Part shown: piece after piece, positions 20,336 through 31,381 of the stretch
Layout of the letters: each line of letters starts with the position of its first letter
How positions within the stretch are numbered: the stretch's first letter is position 1
NCBI RefSeq assembly: GCF_000213175.1
Contig: NW_009799101.1
Location: forward strand, 4,274,940 to 4,338,939
Direction: 5' to 3'
From: Neurospora tetrasperma FGSC 2508
Taxonomy: Eukaryota > Ascomycota > Sordariomycetes > Sordariales > Sordariaceae
Length of the DNA: 64,000 nt
The notes under the pieces: generated by a model
Databases searched by the model: none
What the model was told of the DNA's origin: nothing
What the model saw: only the letters and a program-made list of their open reading frames with translations
Program-made: the position numbers and the translations under genes

Positions 20336-20888
20336 CAGTTTTGGCTGGATTTCAATATTAAACGATTGAGTTGAATCGTGTAAAGCGATATCAAATGGCC
20401 AGATTTGTCAAATGCGGTGTGTGTGTGTGTGTGCACGCACACACCCCCGCCAAGACTGCACAGGCGATTGAGTGTGGGAACGTCAAGGTTCTTCCGGGCC
20501 GCTTTCTGCATGTAAGTCACTACCAACAGTCCCGTTGCAGTTTGTGATTGGCCCTCGTACCTGCAGGTAGGTGGCGCAAGGCTAACAACAAACGACCATC
20601 TGGCATCTACCGACTGCACTAACAGCAAGTCTCTCTTACACGGAAAATCAGACACAAAACTGTTAGTGTAAACTGTCCTCCATGTGACTCTGTCCACCCG
20701 TCTTATCAGAAAGACATTGACCCCTCGGCTTGGGCGTTAATATTCACTTTATCTAAGACGGGAGTGAGGGTCTGATCTCCAACTCCTGCCGCTTCTACAC
20801 TCTGCACCCAGCATACAATACTTGGAAATGAACCGACGACGCCCGCATCCCCGCCTAGTCATTCCTTAATACCAGTCCGGTGTCGAAC
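20336..20888. other. Upstream region of helicase copy 2
   Basis: Normal base composition resumes here. Contains a GT/CA microsatellite (about 20418-20450) and, at 20482-20675, the block shared with helicase copy 1. No separate gene is supported. Confidence 0.5.
20482..20675. promoter_or_regulatory. Conserved upstream block of helicase copy 2
   Basis: Counterpart of 4271-4475, with the same landmarks in the same order, including tgcactaac (about 20613) and gttagtg (about 20660) as an inverted pair roughly 40 bp apart. The spacing to the start codon (about 210-410 bp) is also conserved. Confidence 0.55.
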
Positions 20889-23042
20889 ATGCGTCATGGC
20901 GTCCGTAAGCTGACGGGCGCATTGGCGATAACATATCTCAACCAGACCTCGCGGCTCTTTACCTCTTCTTCAACGTCACTCCTTTTTCATACCTCTCCGC
21001 GATGTCAGGATGATGATGACACGCCCTCGGAAAAACGTGGCCGAAAACCCAAGGGGGATGGCGAAACCGGGCCGCGGGACCACAATGGACAGCCGTTATC
21101 CGAAGAAGCAATGGTCATTGCTCGAGAGTACTGGAGACTACAGCAGATCGCCGACTTCTCTTTGACACCAGTAGCCTCCAATATCCTCCATGAGATTCAA
21201 AGTCACCGAAAAGCCTACACCTCCATCGTACTGGGCCAAAAAGGTGGACGTGGTGCTCCCATCACCCGGACATACGAGCCGCCATATCTCGATCCAGTGC
21301 AAGCCACGTCCTTCCAGCTCGTCCACGCTCCCCAAGGACTTGGATTCTCGCAACAACCACCATCATACGATGAGTTCGACGACAAGCGACTCTCTCTTTC
21401 CCCGGAACAAGAAGCGGTCGTTGAGCTCGCCGCCATGGGCCACAACATCTTCTACACAGGCTCCGCTGGCTCAGGCAAATCGACCGTCTTGCACGCCATC
21501 AGGGACCGTCTCCGGCGTCTTAATCGGCGAGTCCGGGTCGTAGCTCCCACCGGCAAAGCAGCATCCAACGTCAATGGTATTACCACCTGGTCCTTTGCCG
21601 GCTGGAGTCCAAGCCTGACGAATCAAAGCATTATTGACCTGATCCTGTCCGCATGGTACGACGACCTGGTCATCGACCGCATCAGGGCCACAGACGTCTT
21701 AATCATCGACGAGATCAGTATGGTCGAGAACCACCATTTCGAGCGCCTCAACACCGTCTTCAAGGTTCTTCGCGCCGACGGTCGACCCTTCGGCGGGGTC
21801 CAGATCATCGTCGTAGGCGACTTCTGCCAGCTTCCGCCTGTCCTGCCCTTCCAGCTCTGTTACCAATGCGGTTCGAAGATGACCATCAAGGGGAAACAAG
21901 GCCGGTTCTCCGCGCGGTATACATGCGACCCTTGCAATCTCGCCTTTTCCGACTCTGAGAAATGGGTGTTTCAATCCCGGGCGTGGCAAGAATGCAATTT
22001 CACTAATATCCACCTACAATCCATTCACCGACAGCGCGATCCCAAATTCATTTCCATACTTGAAAAATGCCGGATCGGCGTCCGTTTGACCCCTCAGGAA
22101 GTCGAGACACTCGTCAACCACCGCTCCGACACCAAGAACGCCACCAGGCTCTACTCGCGACGCGTCGAAGTCGGCATCGTCAATGAACAGGAATTCAAAA
22201 AACTTCCCGGGTTCGCCTGGACGTACCGCGCCTGCGACTCCTTCCACTGGCAGCGCAAGCTGCACCCAACTCTAGGCTACCTCAACGAAAGCTACCCAGA
22301 CGGCACGCTCAAGGCCCTCCAGGACCAAGTCCTGCAAGCCAAAGTGCAACTCAAAGTCGGCATGCCAGTGGTCCTCTTCCAGAACCTCGACGTCCCGCGC
22401 GGTCTCTGCAACGGCAGCCAAGGCATAATCGTCGACTTTGAACCTTTCGACTCCAACCGATACCTCAAGGAGCAAATCCCCGATGGCCTCACCGACCACC
22501 CCTACGCCGAAATCATTCTCAGCGAAGGACACGTATTCTCCAAGCATAACCGCCTCCAAGGCGGGGCGTGGCCGGTGGTCCAGTTCGCCAACGGAGAGGC
22601 ACGCACGATCAAGCCCGTAACGCGCATCACCGAATTCGGCAGCAAAGAACCATACTCTCTACTCATTCGAACGCAGATTCCACTGGGCCCCGCTTGGGCG
22701 ATGACGATTCATCGCGCGCAGGGCATGACGATGGATCGGGTGATTGTCGACTTGACGTCGGCGTTTGTTATGGGACAGGCGTACGTGGCTCTTTCGCGGG
22801 CGAGGTCGCTGGAGGGGTTGAAGGTGGAGGGGGATACGAAGCACTTACTTGCGGGCATGGGCATGGACAAAGCCGTGAGAGAGTTCTTGACCAGGACTTT
22901 TGGGACAGGGTGGACTGGAGGTCGTATGTCTGAAGTGTACTCGCTGCCGGCGATGCGGTATACCCTACCACTCGCTGGGCCAGGTACAGGCGGAGTGTCT
23001 GATGTAGATCCACCTGCAATGGAGGCGGGCGGCGCCTCGTGA
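20889..23042 (+). CDS. PIF1-family DNA helicase, copy 2
   Basis: A 717-aa paralogue of the helicase at 4684-6909 with all motifs intact. These are GSAGSGKS near residue 191, IIDEISM, GDFCQLPPV, a CxxC...CxxC insertion (CYQCGSK, CDPCN), SIHRQRDPKF, TIHRAQGMTMD and YVALSRARSLEGLKV. The start at 20889 is the first ATG in a context shared with copy 1. The N terminus is Arg/Ser-rich, as in a mitochondrial presequence. The linker between residues ~135 and ~175 and the extreme C terminus differ between copies. The coding DNA is GC-rich and free of stops although it lies next to a RIP block. The copies differ at many synonymous sites, so they are probably too diverged to trigger RIP. Its role is unknown beyond DNA unwinding. 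Confidence 0.88.
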   Translation: MRHGVRKLTGALAITYLNQTSRLFTSSSTSLLFHTSPRCQDDDDTPSEKRGRKPKGDGETGPRDHNGQPLSEEAMVIAREYWRLQQIADFSLTPVASNILHEIQSHRKAYTSIVLGQKGGRGAPITRTYEPPYLDPVQATSFQLVHAPQGLGFSQQPPSYDEFDDKRLSLSPEQEAVVELAAMGHNIFYTGSAGSGKSTVLHAIRDRLRRLNRRVRVVAPTGKAASNVNGITTWSFAGWSPSLTNQSIIDLILSAWYDDLVIDRIRATDVLIIDEISMVENHHFERLNTVFKVLRADGRPFGGVQIIVVGDFCQLPPVLPFQLCYQCGSKMTIKGKQGRFSARYTCDPCNLAFSDSEKWVFQSRAWQECNFTNIHLQSIHRQRDPKFISILEKCRIGVRLTPQEVETLVNHRSDTKNATRLYSRRVEVGIVNEQEFKKLPGFAWTYRACDSFHWQRKLHPTLGYLNESYPDGTLKALQDQVLQAKVQLKVGMPVVLFQNLDVPRGLCNGSQGIIVDFEPFDSNRYLKEQIPDGLTDHPYAEIILSEGHVFSKHNRLQGGAWPVVQFANGEARTIKPVTRITEFGSKEPYSLLIRTQIPLGPAWAMTIHRAQGMTMDRVIVDLTSAFVMGQAYVALSRARSLEGLKVEGDTKHLLAGMGMDKAVREFLTRTFGTGWTGGRMSEVYSLPAMRYTLPLAGPGTGGVSDVDPPAMEAGGAS

Positions 23043-26029
23043 TAGTGTTCAGTACATATCCCATCACCCCTCGTAGGTTCGCTGGTCTGTACCTAGCTGG
23101 GTTTCGCCCTCCTCCAGCCGATGTGGATAAGATGTAAGTACCAGGATATATCGATGATTGAATTAAAGAGTACATGTGTTTTGGTCACGGATGTTATAAA
23201 AAGATCAACGCTCAGTAGCATGTCGCGGTTTAGCTAGGAGCTGAACGCCATTGTTCTCGATTTACTAAAGATTTATCCATGTTGCTTTAGTCCTACGATG
23301 CACAAGTGTTGGTACTTCCTGTCTCGCCTGTGTTCCCTGCGCTATATTTCACTTGGTCTTTATCCTCCTGGGCTAGTAAAAGTGCAACTGGTCAGCTTTC
23401 AGCTCTTACTATTGATCTGGAGGCATCATCTGAATCTTTTTTAGATCCCACTCTTAATCATCCTCCTGTCTCTGGCTATTTGATCACCAGAATATTCTGA
23501 CTCCAACACATCAATGTCATCATTCTCGCAGACTCTGCACACCTATGACAGCTCTCTGGACAAAGTGCTCTCGCCAACCTTATACTGATACTCTCATCAA
23601 TCCTGAGGCCTCCTTTGGCCCTCTTTTCCCGCAGGTTCGTGACCGCGGCTTAACCCAATATTTTCTGTTCCAAGTTGAAACTCAACATGCTTCTCACCAC
23701 ATCCACCTCCCCGGCAAGCTCGTCGAAACCTGTCCCTGCAGCTGCCCTTGGTATATCCGGCATAGTGTTTGTTACCGCTGGGTTAGCTGTCGCTCTGTCC
23801 ATGAGCCCCTTCTTTTTACTTGCTTATGTCGTCCCTTGATTGCGTCCAACGTCGAGGCCTGACCATGAATGTGGTCGAAAACATGACGGATGGATTGGTG
23901 GGAAGTGGTTGGCTTCCATCCCAATCACTCGCCTTAAGTAGGACTACAAGTCCCATGAGGCCAACGGAATGAGAATGTACCTAGTCAAACCAACTGTTGT
24001 GTTCCCAAGTTAAAAGGGCCTTTACGATGTTGGGGTGGTTAAGTCGGGCGTCCCAGTTCGGGCACTGGACTAACAGCCGTTACAGTTCAACCCTCATTTG
24101 GTACCTCTTGCTGGTCGTTCAGCATAATCAATATGTAAAGGAACATTAAACCATTCACTGAACAACTGTGGACATGATGTCCCTCACGCATACTGATGAC
24201 CTGTGTCAGTCGGTCATCAACACCAGCCCTGATTTCAGGATATCTTCGCCACATCAACAACTTGCGCGCTGGAAAAGCAATGTGTCAGCTGTGCTGGGGA
24301 CGAGTTAGGTGCCAGTCCTGAACTCACCTCTCAGACCACGACGACTGGTGGTCTCAGGGGCAAGACTTCAGATCGCCATTCACCTCAGTCAGGCTCGTCA
24401 TGGGCAAATTATGATCGTCAGTTGTAATCTTCTCAAGGCCGAAAAATACCAACATCATACTTATTTCCCAAACTCTAACCATTCCGCTATACCATGGAAA
24501 AAGGCAAAGAAGCCAAGTTGGCCAGGTAAGCTTGTGGAGCGAACCACAATGCTCTGGCTCCAACCCTCCGAAAACTGTGATGAGAAGAGGAGAAGGGAAG
24601 TCTGTCGACCGACTACAAGTCTGGAAGGCACGTGATTTGGGGTGACCGAGAGTATGGCGGCAGGTGCTGCTTTCTTCTTGAAACTGGAGGGTTCTGCCAA
24701 AGTCAACCACCGGAGACATGATCACACGCCCCTAGGTCATCTGTCTTGAAGCAATTTCCGCCAGAATATTCAGTCAGCTCACAAACTCTCGCGAGCCTTT
24801 GAATTTTTTAGTCTCGATTTTCACAAATGGAATCACTTCATGTTACGTACGGAAGGAAGAACCTCGCATGCCTTCCGTTGATATCCACTCGTCCTTTTGG
24901 AGTTGAGTTATTCGCAACTTCTGAATGAACATCCCATCGACGACAGATGGAAGGCACCGGTTGTCCACCACTCATGCAATGCTGACACTTTCACTTGTTT
25001 CTCGAACTGAAAGCTTCATCAGGGAAGTGCGCAGTGGTGGCAAGCACATGGGGAAGGTACGAGCCAGCATCTAAATCATAATGTCCCTTCCTACTCCCCA
25101 AAGGGTCTCGGTTCTTTCCTTCTTCGCGAAGACAGGACAAGCACATGACTAAACTCTGACGGCGCCTTCCAGTTTTGATTTCAGGGGCTCCGATCTTTTT
25201 AGGCCGGAGAACTTGAGAGAATACGAAATATTTGATGTCCGGCTGGTTCTGTCAGAAGAGATTATTGACTCAACTATGCAACTGACTTTTTCGCAAGCTC
25301 CTCCACGGTATACGATGCACAACTTGTCTTATCGCCTACCAAAAACATTTACATCTCCTTCACGGGCTTTTCCATACGATCCAGCTTCGAGCATTGAAAT
25401 TGCCATTTTTCTGCCAATTCCTGATCGCAATTGTCATCCAGTGTTAGATGGCCCGTACCAAGAAAAGGTTTTTAGATGGCAGCTTGTTAGCTCCCAAGCC
25501 GTGACCGAACTAGGGAATACCGGGCAGTGTCATTTGAGGCTGAAAAGAGGAATCATCTCTCACACAGATAGGAGGTGTTGAGGTAAGAAACAGCAAGTTA
25601 TTCTCGAGTGACTGAGGAGTGTCCTCGTTCTAACCGCCTGTTTTCCATCTCCAGATCACAGCTGCGCGGTCCGGGCTTGCCACTCCGCCCTAAAAAAACG
25701 ATTCATGGCATACCGATACATGAAGTCATCATCATCACGGCCACCAACAGGCGCGCTCGACCTCGCATCTTCACATCGGACCCTAGAACCACCCGAGAAT
25801 GCCATGTGGCTGGAGCTGGATAGAGGGGCGCTCCATCTCTTGCCTTCGACAGCTGCATCTAGATGTTTACGATCAGTCCATGACATGTTCTGGAAAGAGG
25901 CACCCTATGAGATCACTTCCAGGTTTCTCCAGATTTTCCATTTTTGGATAGGCTCATCCTCCGCAAAACCTTTTTTTTTTTTGCACCCTGACAAACCCCG
26001 GAAAACCCCGGATCGTCAACACTTCACCC
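23043..26029. other. Gene-poor region downstream of helicase copy 2
   Basis: No recognisable gene. Two blocks, 23514-23548 and 24150-24200, match sequence downstream of helicase copy 1 (8289-8390). They are separated here by about 600 bp that copy 1 lacks. Short open frames such as 25213-25581 and 25705-26029 show no domain. Confidence 0.45.
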
Positions 26030-27115
26030 TCGCATCGCAGTGTGCTCATGAGACCCCTGGACCTGATCGACACTTCCCTGCAAGGCACTACCACAGTGGC
26101 TTAAATTTAGGACTTGATCTTCAAGACGTTGTGGCTTCCTGCCACGACCTCGGCGGTCTTGATGTCATCAAGGCTGAGTCTGCCCTCTACGGATGCGATG
26201 CCGCCAAGCCCACCTTCATGGCTTCTGTGACGGCAGTGATGGTCCTACACTAGCGCTTCTGTCCCTGTTCCTGACGGGAATGACTTCACCACCATCACCA
26301 CCACCACCACCGACACTGTTACCCCGGATAGCTCCACCTTCATCTCTGACTGTGTCGTCATGACCTTCAGCACTGTCGTCCCCTCCAATACTGACAGTGT
26401 TCCTGGCCCTGTCCCTCCGGCCCGTATTGTGAGGAGAGCTGGGAGTGCGCATCTGAGTTTGCTGCCGTGCCCCAGTGCGCCGTTTCTATTATTGAGAAGA
26501 CCGCCCTTGATTTGGGCTGTGCTTCTGATGATTACTAGTGCGAATGCACCAACGCTGAGAAAATCCAGCTTACCATTGTCGTGGAGGTTCTGGGCGCTTG
26601 TGAAGCCAGCGTGATCAACGACGTCCTTTTTTTCCGTTGAGACCCTTTGCAAGTGTGACTTCGCCAAGCCAACTTTCACCGAGTGCGGCTCCAAACCAGG
26701 CCCTACCGGCGGCAGCAGCGCTGACCCCGTCACCACTACCTCTGCTCCCGTCTCTGGCCGCGGCTACGGCGGTGACTCAGGTCCTTCCAGCTCTGGCTCG
26801 TCCCTCTACCCTGCCGCTATCTCTGTCCCTGGGGGTCACTGCGGCATCGACAACTGGGTTTGCGCTGAGCAGTTCAAGGCTATTTTCCAGTGCGCCATCA
26901 GCTTCATCCAGGACGCTGCCGTTTCCGTTGGCTGCAAGAAGGGTGAATAAGGAGGAGACTCAAGGTCTTGTCTCAACAATGTCCTGTCTGGTTGCGGTGT
27001 CACCAAGGACGCCCAGGTAATCTCGACCGTCAAATTTCTGCGCCTGCAACGCTCCCGCTCCTACCTCTACCACTTGCGGTGCTGTTGCCCGGCACTGATG
27101 CGTTACCCTAATGAC
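26030..27115 (+). pseudogene. CFEM-like cysteine-rich surface/secreted protein, decayed
   Basis: At least three repeated cysteine-rich units can be read across different frames. Unit 1 ends with ALYGCDAAKPTF (about 26190-26215). Unit 2 has WECASEFAAVPQCAVSIIEK, GCASDDY, a TAG, then CECTNAE, ending LCKCDFAKPTF (about 26440-26685). Unit 3 has NWVCAEQFKAIFQCAISFIQ, GCKKGE, then CLNNVLSGCGVTKD (about 26845-27020). Thr/Ser-rich linkers lie between (for example 26282-26440). The QC...GC..DD..CxC order resembles CFEM domains, which occur in fungal GPI-anchored, haem-binding or effector proteins, though some cysteines are absent. TAG replaces a likely CAG after DDY, and frameshifts and stops occur throughout. 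No intact signal peptide or start was found. Confidence 0.55.
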
Positions 27116-30100
27116 TGCCATCTTTGCTGTTCTTCTTCGAGTTCAGTCAGTGCGGGAAAAACATGATGGACTTGTTTCTTTGTACTTTTTCTTCTCCAGG
27201 TATTCTGGAACGAGGAAAGCTGTTCTGTACATGATGGCTTGGTGAACCTTGATGCTCAATTGAGACAAGTGTTGACGAATGTCTGCTGCCAAAGTGCCTG
27301 TTTGGTTTTGCGAGTGAGTGAGTGATTGCCTGCAGGGGGGAAATGGAAGTGAGCTGGTATGACGTACTTGTCTCTGTTGGTTGTTGATCACCAACGTTCG
27401 CGGTGGTTGCTGCAAGGTGTGGAGTTGGAAAGGAGGTCGGTGTTTCTTTGACGACACTCGTTGGACAGAGCGCGGAGTTAAGCCTCACTTGGCTATGACG
27501 ACATATGTTGATTTGCGCTGGAATGACTGCTCGATCTGCTTTCAATTGATCTTTTTCCGATCCGCGATGGTGAGATTTCAACTTGGGCCTGAGTTGACTA
27601 TAGCGACGTTGTTGACTTGACGTGGGCACAAACGCTAAGATCGGCTTTCTATTAGTCTGCATGCTAATGATGCCCTTGAGAGATCTCACAAAGCGGCTAC
27701 CGGTCATGGTGTGTTTGTCGGTGTGCCGTTGTGATGGAGGACTGCACGGCACAGCACAGCACGCTTGGCCCCGATCGCTGGCCAGTCACAAGCCAGTGAG
27801 CGGTGTGACTTTTGGCGGAATGCCCGGACAGGAAGGCCGCAGAAATGGCCATGACCGCCAAGGTGTTTACTTTCGGAGCGCCGTCATCCGCGATAATCTC
27901 CCATCAATCGGAGAGCTTCCATCGTCTAAGTGCTGAGCCAACATGCCGCTTCGGGCATCCCGACTTCCTCTTGGCGCCGTACCGCGTCCCTCACGCGCCT
28001 TAGCAGCATGACCAACATGAACTCCTCCAAAGTGAGCCAAGACACACATACATAATCACATCGCCGAGAGACTGCGATCCCGTTGACGACACGCCCGCGC
28101 AGAGCGCGGAGGTTTGCTGTCAATGGCTGCCAAGTGTGTTAACAGCGTTTACGGCGGAGTTCAGCGGACTTACTGATGGCGTCTTTCAGGATCTGTTAGT
28201 GTCTGTTAGTGGCATTGCTGGGCCCATTCCTCTCTCTCCGCCTCCAGCATCCCCGCGGTCAAGGCTGTGTTTTGTCCATCACAGTCCACATGGAGCTGTT
28301 TCAGGACGAGGAGATCTGGGGAAGGAAAGACATCGCTGGGGTTGATGGAGTTGTTCTCGCTGGCCATCAGGGTCGGTTGTAGCGGTTAGGCGGGGCAGGC
28401 CCGCCCGCCCACGGGGCTCCATCTCAGACGGGTTTTCCTCCTTCAGCAGCGGCGGGGGTTTGTTTTGATGTTGAAAATCTGGCTGAAGAGAAAAAGGGGG
28501 GTTTACATATTTGTTGTGTTCCTGGCTGTTGTTGCGGGCTCAAAGGTCCGTCCAATCCTTGTGATTCACTGAACACCGTGCCTCCTTCAATTTCTTCTTA
28601 TCATTTTCATCTTTTTCTTTCTTTCCCCTTCATTATTCGTCTTTGTTCGAGGTGGCCGTGATGGGGACTGGTAACATCGAGCCCATTCAAGCAACAAACC
28701 CAATGGCAAAGGAAATTTCCGACACATGGGCTTAACGTGGGCAATATCCAACACCCCATCGTCGCAATCTCTGTTATCTTTGACCCCTGAAAACGGGTTC
28801 CTGTCACACTGCCTGTCAAATACTCTGGGCGCGGGTAGGAAATGCTTTCCGTCTGGAAAAGGAGATGATCACCATTGCATTGCCGCACTTTTAGGCGTTT
28901 CTAGCCGTTTTTAGAACTTCTTGGGCAACCTCTTGGGCAACCTCTTGGACCAAGTCGGAGATATCAGTGGGCGTCTTGGCCTTCTGTTCAGGGTGTGGTG
29001 GCCGCCCTTGGCTTTTTTTCACCTTTTTAAACTGCTTGGCTCTGCTTGGCAAGGTATTGGGCGACGACGACTCACCTTAACGTCATCCATGCTTTTACTG
29101 CAACATTGTTACAGTATCAACCCCTGAAAGAAGAGCACCCCCCCAAAGTGCAAGTAACCCCCAAAGTGCACAAGGATTGGGCGGCCGGAATTGTCCTCCC
29201 ATATAAAACCTGCAAACTGCAAAGTACATACTCTTTGATGAGGATTTGCATCTACAGGGTTTTGATCTTGGAATGAGAGAACATCTGACCCGGTTACTGG
29301 GGCTCTGAAGGCCGCCATTTTTTGATGTAGTTGGGTGCTCTGGTGTGGCCAGAAGTTGTCTTAGACTATGGTCTGTGCACCAGATGCCCCGAGTGCAAAA
29401 CACCCACAAGGTGCAAAGAAATCTGGGGGCCCCAACTGTTAGAGCTTTCAGGGGTTGACACTGGAGTGTATCTTTTGTCTTCGACCCCCTCCCCTCCCCC
29501 CCTTCTTCCTCCTCCCCCCCCCTTTTCTTTTTTTCTTCGCTGAGCCTCAACTGACTGTAACAACATGTGTAGCATCTCAGAGAGCCAAGACCGGCCAAGA
29601 AAGTGAGAAACATAGCCAAGAACGGCATTTTCTAGTAAACGGCTCCCGTGAAGTCGAGATGAAGCCGGGAGTCTGTTTTAAGACCCGTCCAGGCCGTCAT
29701 GGACATGGGGGGCCCACATGGTAAAAGGTCCGACTTTGAAAGATTGCTGTTGTCGGAGCCATCAAGGTTCTGGACGTCTACCCACGTCGGGCATGTTATT
29801 GTTCAGGTTGTTGTCGAGAGTTGGTGGTATTTTGAATATCATCATCATCATCATCATCATCCATTTTGGTACTTCAGACGGTTTCTCAGCCATGGATGAC
29901 GGAGTTATGATCTGCGATAAACTGTGTTCCTCGTGTTTTTTTTTGTTCAATTTTTTTTTCTCCGCTTCATCTACTTACTAAAAGTTCCGCTCGACGAATC
30001 GACTACGACGGACACAACACCACGCGCCATTCTCCTATCTTTTTGGGAGAAGCAAATCTCCTCTTGGCATCCTCGAGAATAGATACAGATACCGCAGATC

Positions 30101-31381
30101 ACAAGAGTGGACCATCGGACCCCGGGAGTCGAGCCCCCTTGCCCCCCCCACCACGCCCCCTGAGCGCGATCTTCAAAGCCAGAGACAGGGTGCTGCGTAG
30201 CAGTAGACAAGGCACGGGTGTTGTATTCCCTGCACACAACTGCCGCTTTTTTGTCTGGGCATTCGCAGAACACCATCTAAGAGATAATGGATATCCTTCT
30301 TGGCATATGTCCCTGTTTACGAATCCATCCCTCCGCGGCGGTGCAGGATTTCCGAGAGGAATTCACCAGACCAGACATCAGTTTCGGAACGAGTCAGGTC
30401 GGGTCGAGGAGGGAAAAGAAAAAGAAGAAAGAAAAAAGCCACAGAAGAGCACCGTTTCAAGACCATGATATACTTTTCTCTTATAAGATCCCAGCCAACT
30501 CAAAACTGTAGCTGGGATCAGATATCTAGACCCCCGACACTCTAGGTATACCCAAGCAAGATTAACAAAAGCGGTCTGAGCCCGGAATAGATGCCCAGAC
30601 TAACCACCATTTCGTGTATTTTCACTAGCAGGCCACAGTCCAACAGTGTGGATCGCTCGAGAAAAGGCCCAACTTCCGCCGACTTGTCTCGCCTCCTGGT
30701 TCGTCATTCCCTGCTACCATTCTGAAGCATCCCTATCATACACTGCATCTGCCAAGGTCTGCCCAGACATCTGGCGAACATCATGAGCATCGACAGCCTC
30801 GCGATGGACCCCTTGGCAAATATAGATCGACCAACCCAGCTTGAAACGTTTGGGCGACAGTTTACGCTTGCGAATCCTGGAGAGATTCGGGGGATGCGCC
30901 TCAGGGACTACAGGGGCCCACCCGGTGTGTGTTGCGTACGTGCGTGCTGTGCAGTCCGTCTGATGTGATGAGAAGGGGGTCTGGCGTCCAAGGTTTGGAG
31001 AAGGAATCATGGAGATCATGGAGTCCCTGGAGAACCTTAAAAGTAGACTGTCTCGACGCTCGGTTCTCTGACAATCCCCCCAATCCTCATCAGCTTCATT
31101 CGCTTCGACCAGCAGTTTCGTCTCCATCTTGATATATCAAGCCCATGATTCGACAGTAACCGACAGTAGCCAAAATACTTCCCTTACCCTCACTTCGACG
31201 CTCGGTCTGATCTGAAGTTTTTGGGTTGTCCATTTCGCTTGAACCACCGACTCCTTCATATCATTCGCGACTCCACGATACGCCCCACGATCTCGAATCT
31301 AGAAACACACCTTTCCCACAGTTTACACATTGCCGTGTCTTCCGTGGAGGCAAACAAACAAGCAGACAGATAGACGCCATC
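27116..31381. other. Gene-free region with low-complexity tracts
   Basis: No convincing gene in about 4.2 kb. Contains a polypyrimidine run (29490-29545), an ATC microsatellite (about 29838-29861) and T runs (about 29936-29960). The 3' end includes the promoter and leader of the TDT transporter. Open frames at 27147-27752 and 29095-29628 show only low-complexity sequence. Confidence 0.45.

Noticed and set aside
4684-23042. Helitron interpretation of the helicase pair
   Set aside because: No Rep/HUH endonuclease domain and no recognisable Helitron termini were seen; the helicases look like stand-alone genes.
29095-29628. Minus-strand 177-aa open frame in the gene-poor region
   Set aside because: Contains a Glu/Gly run from a polypyrimidine tract and no recognisable domain.
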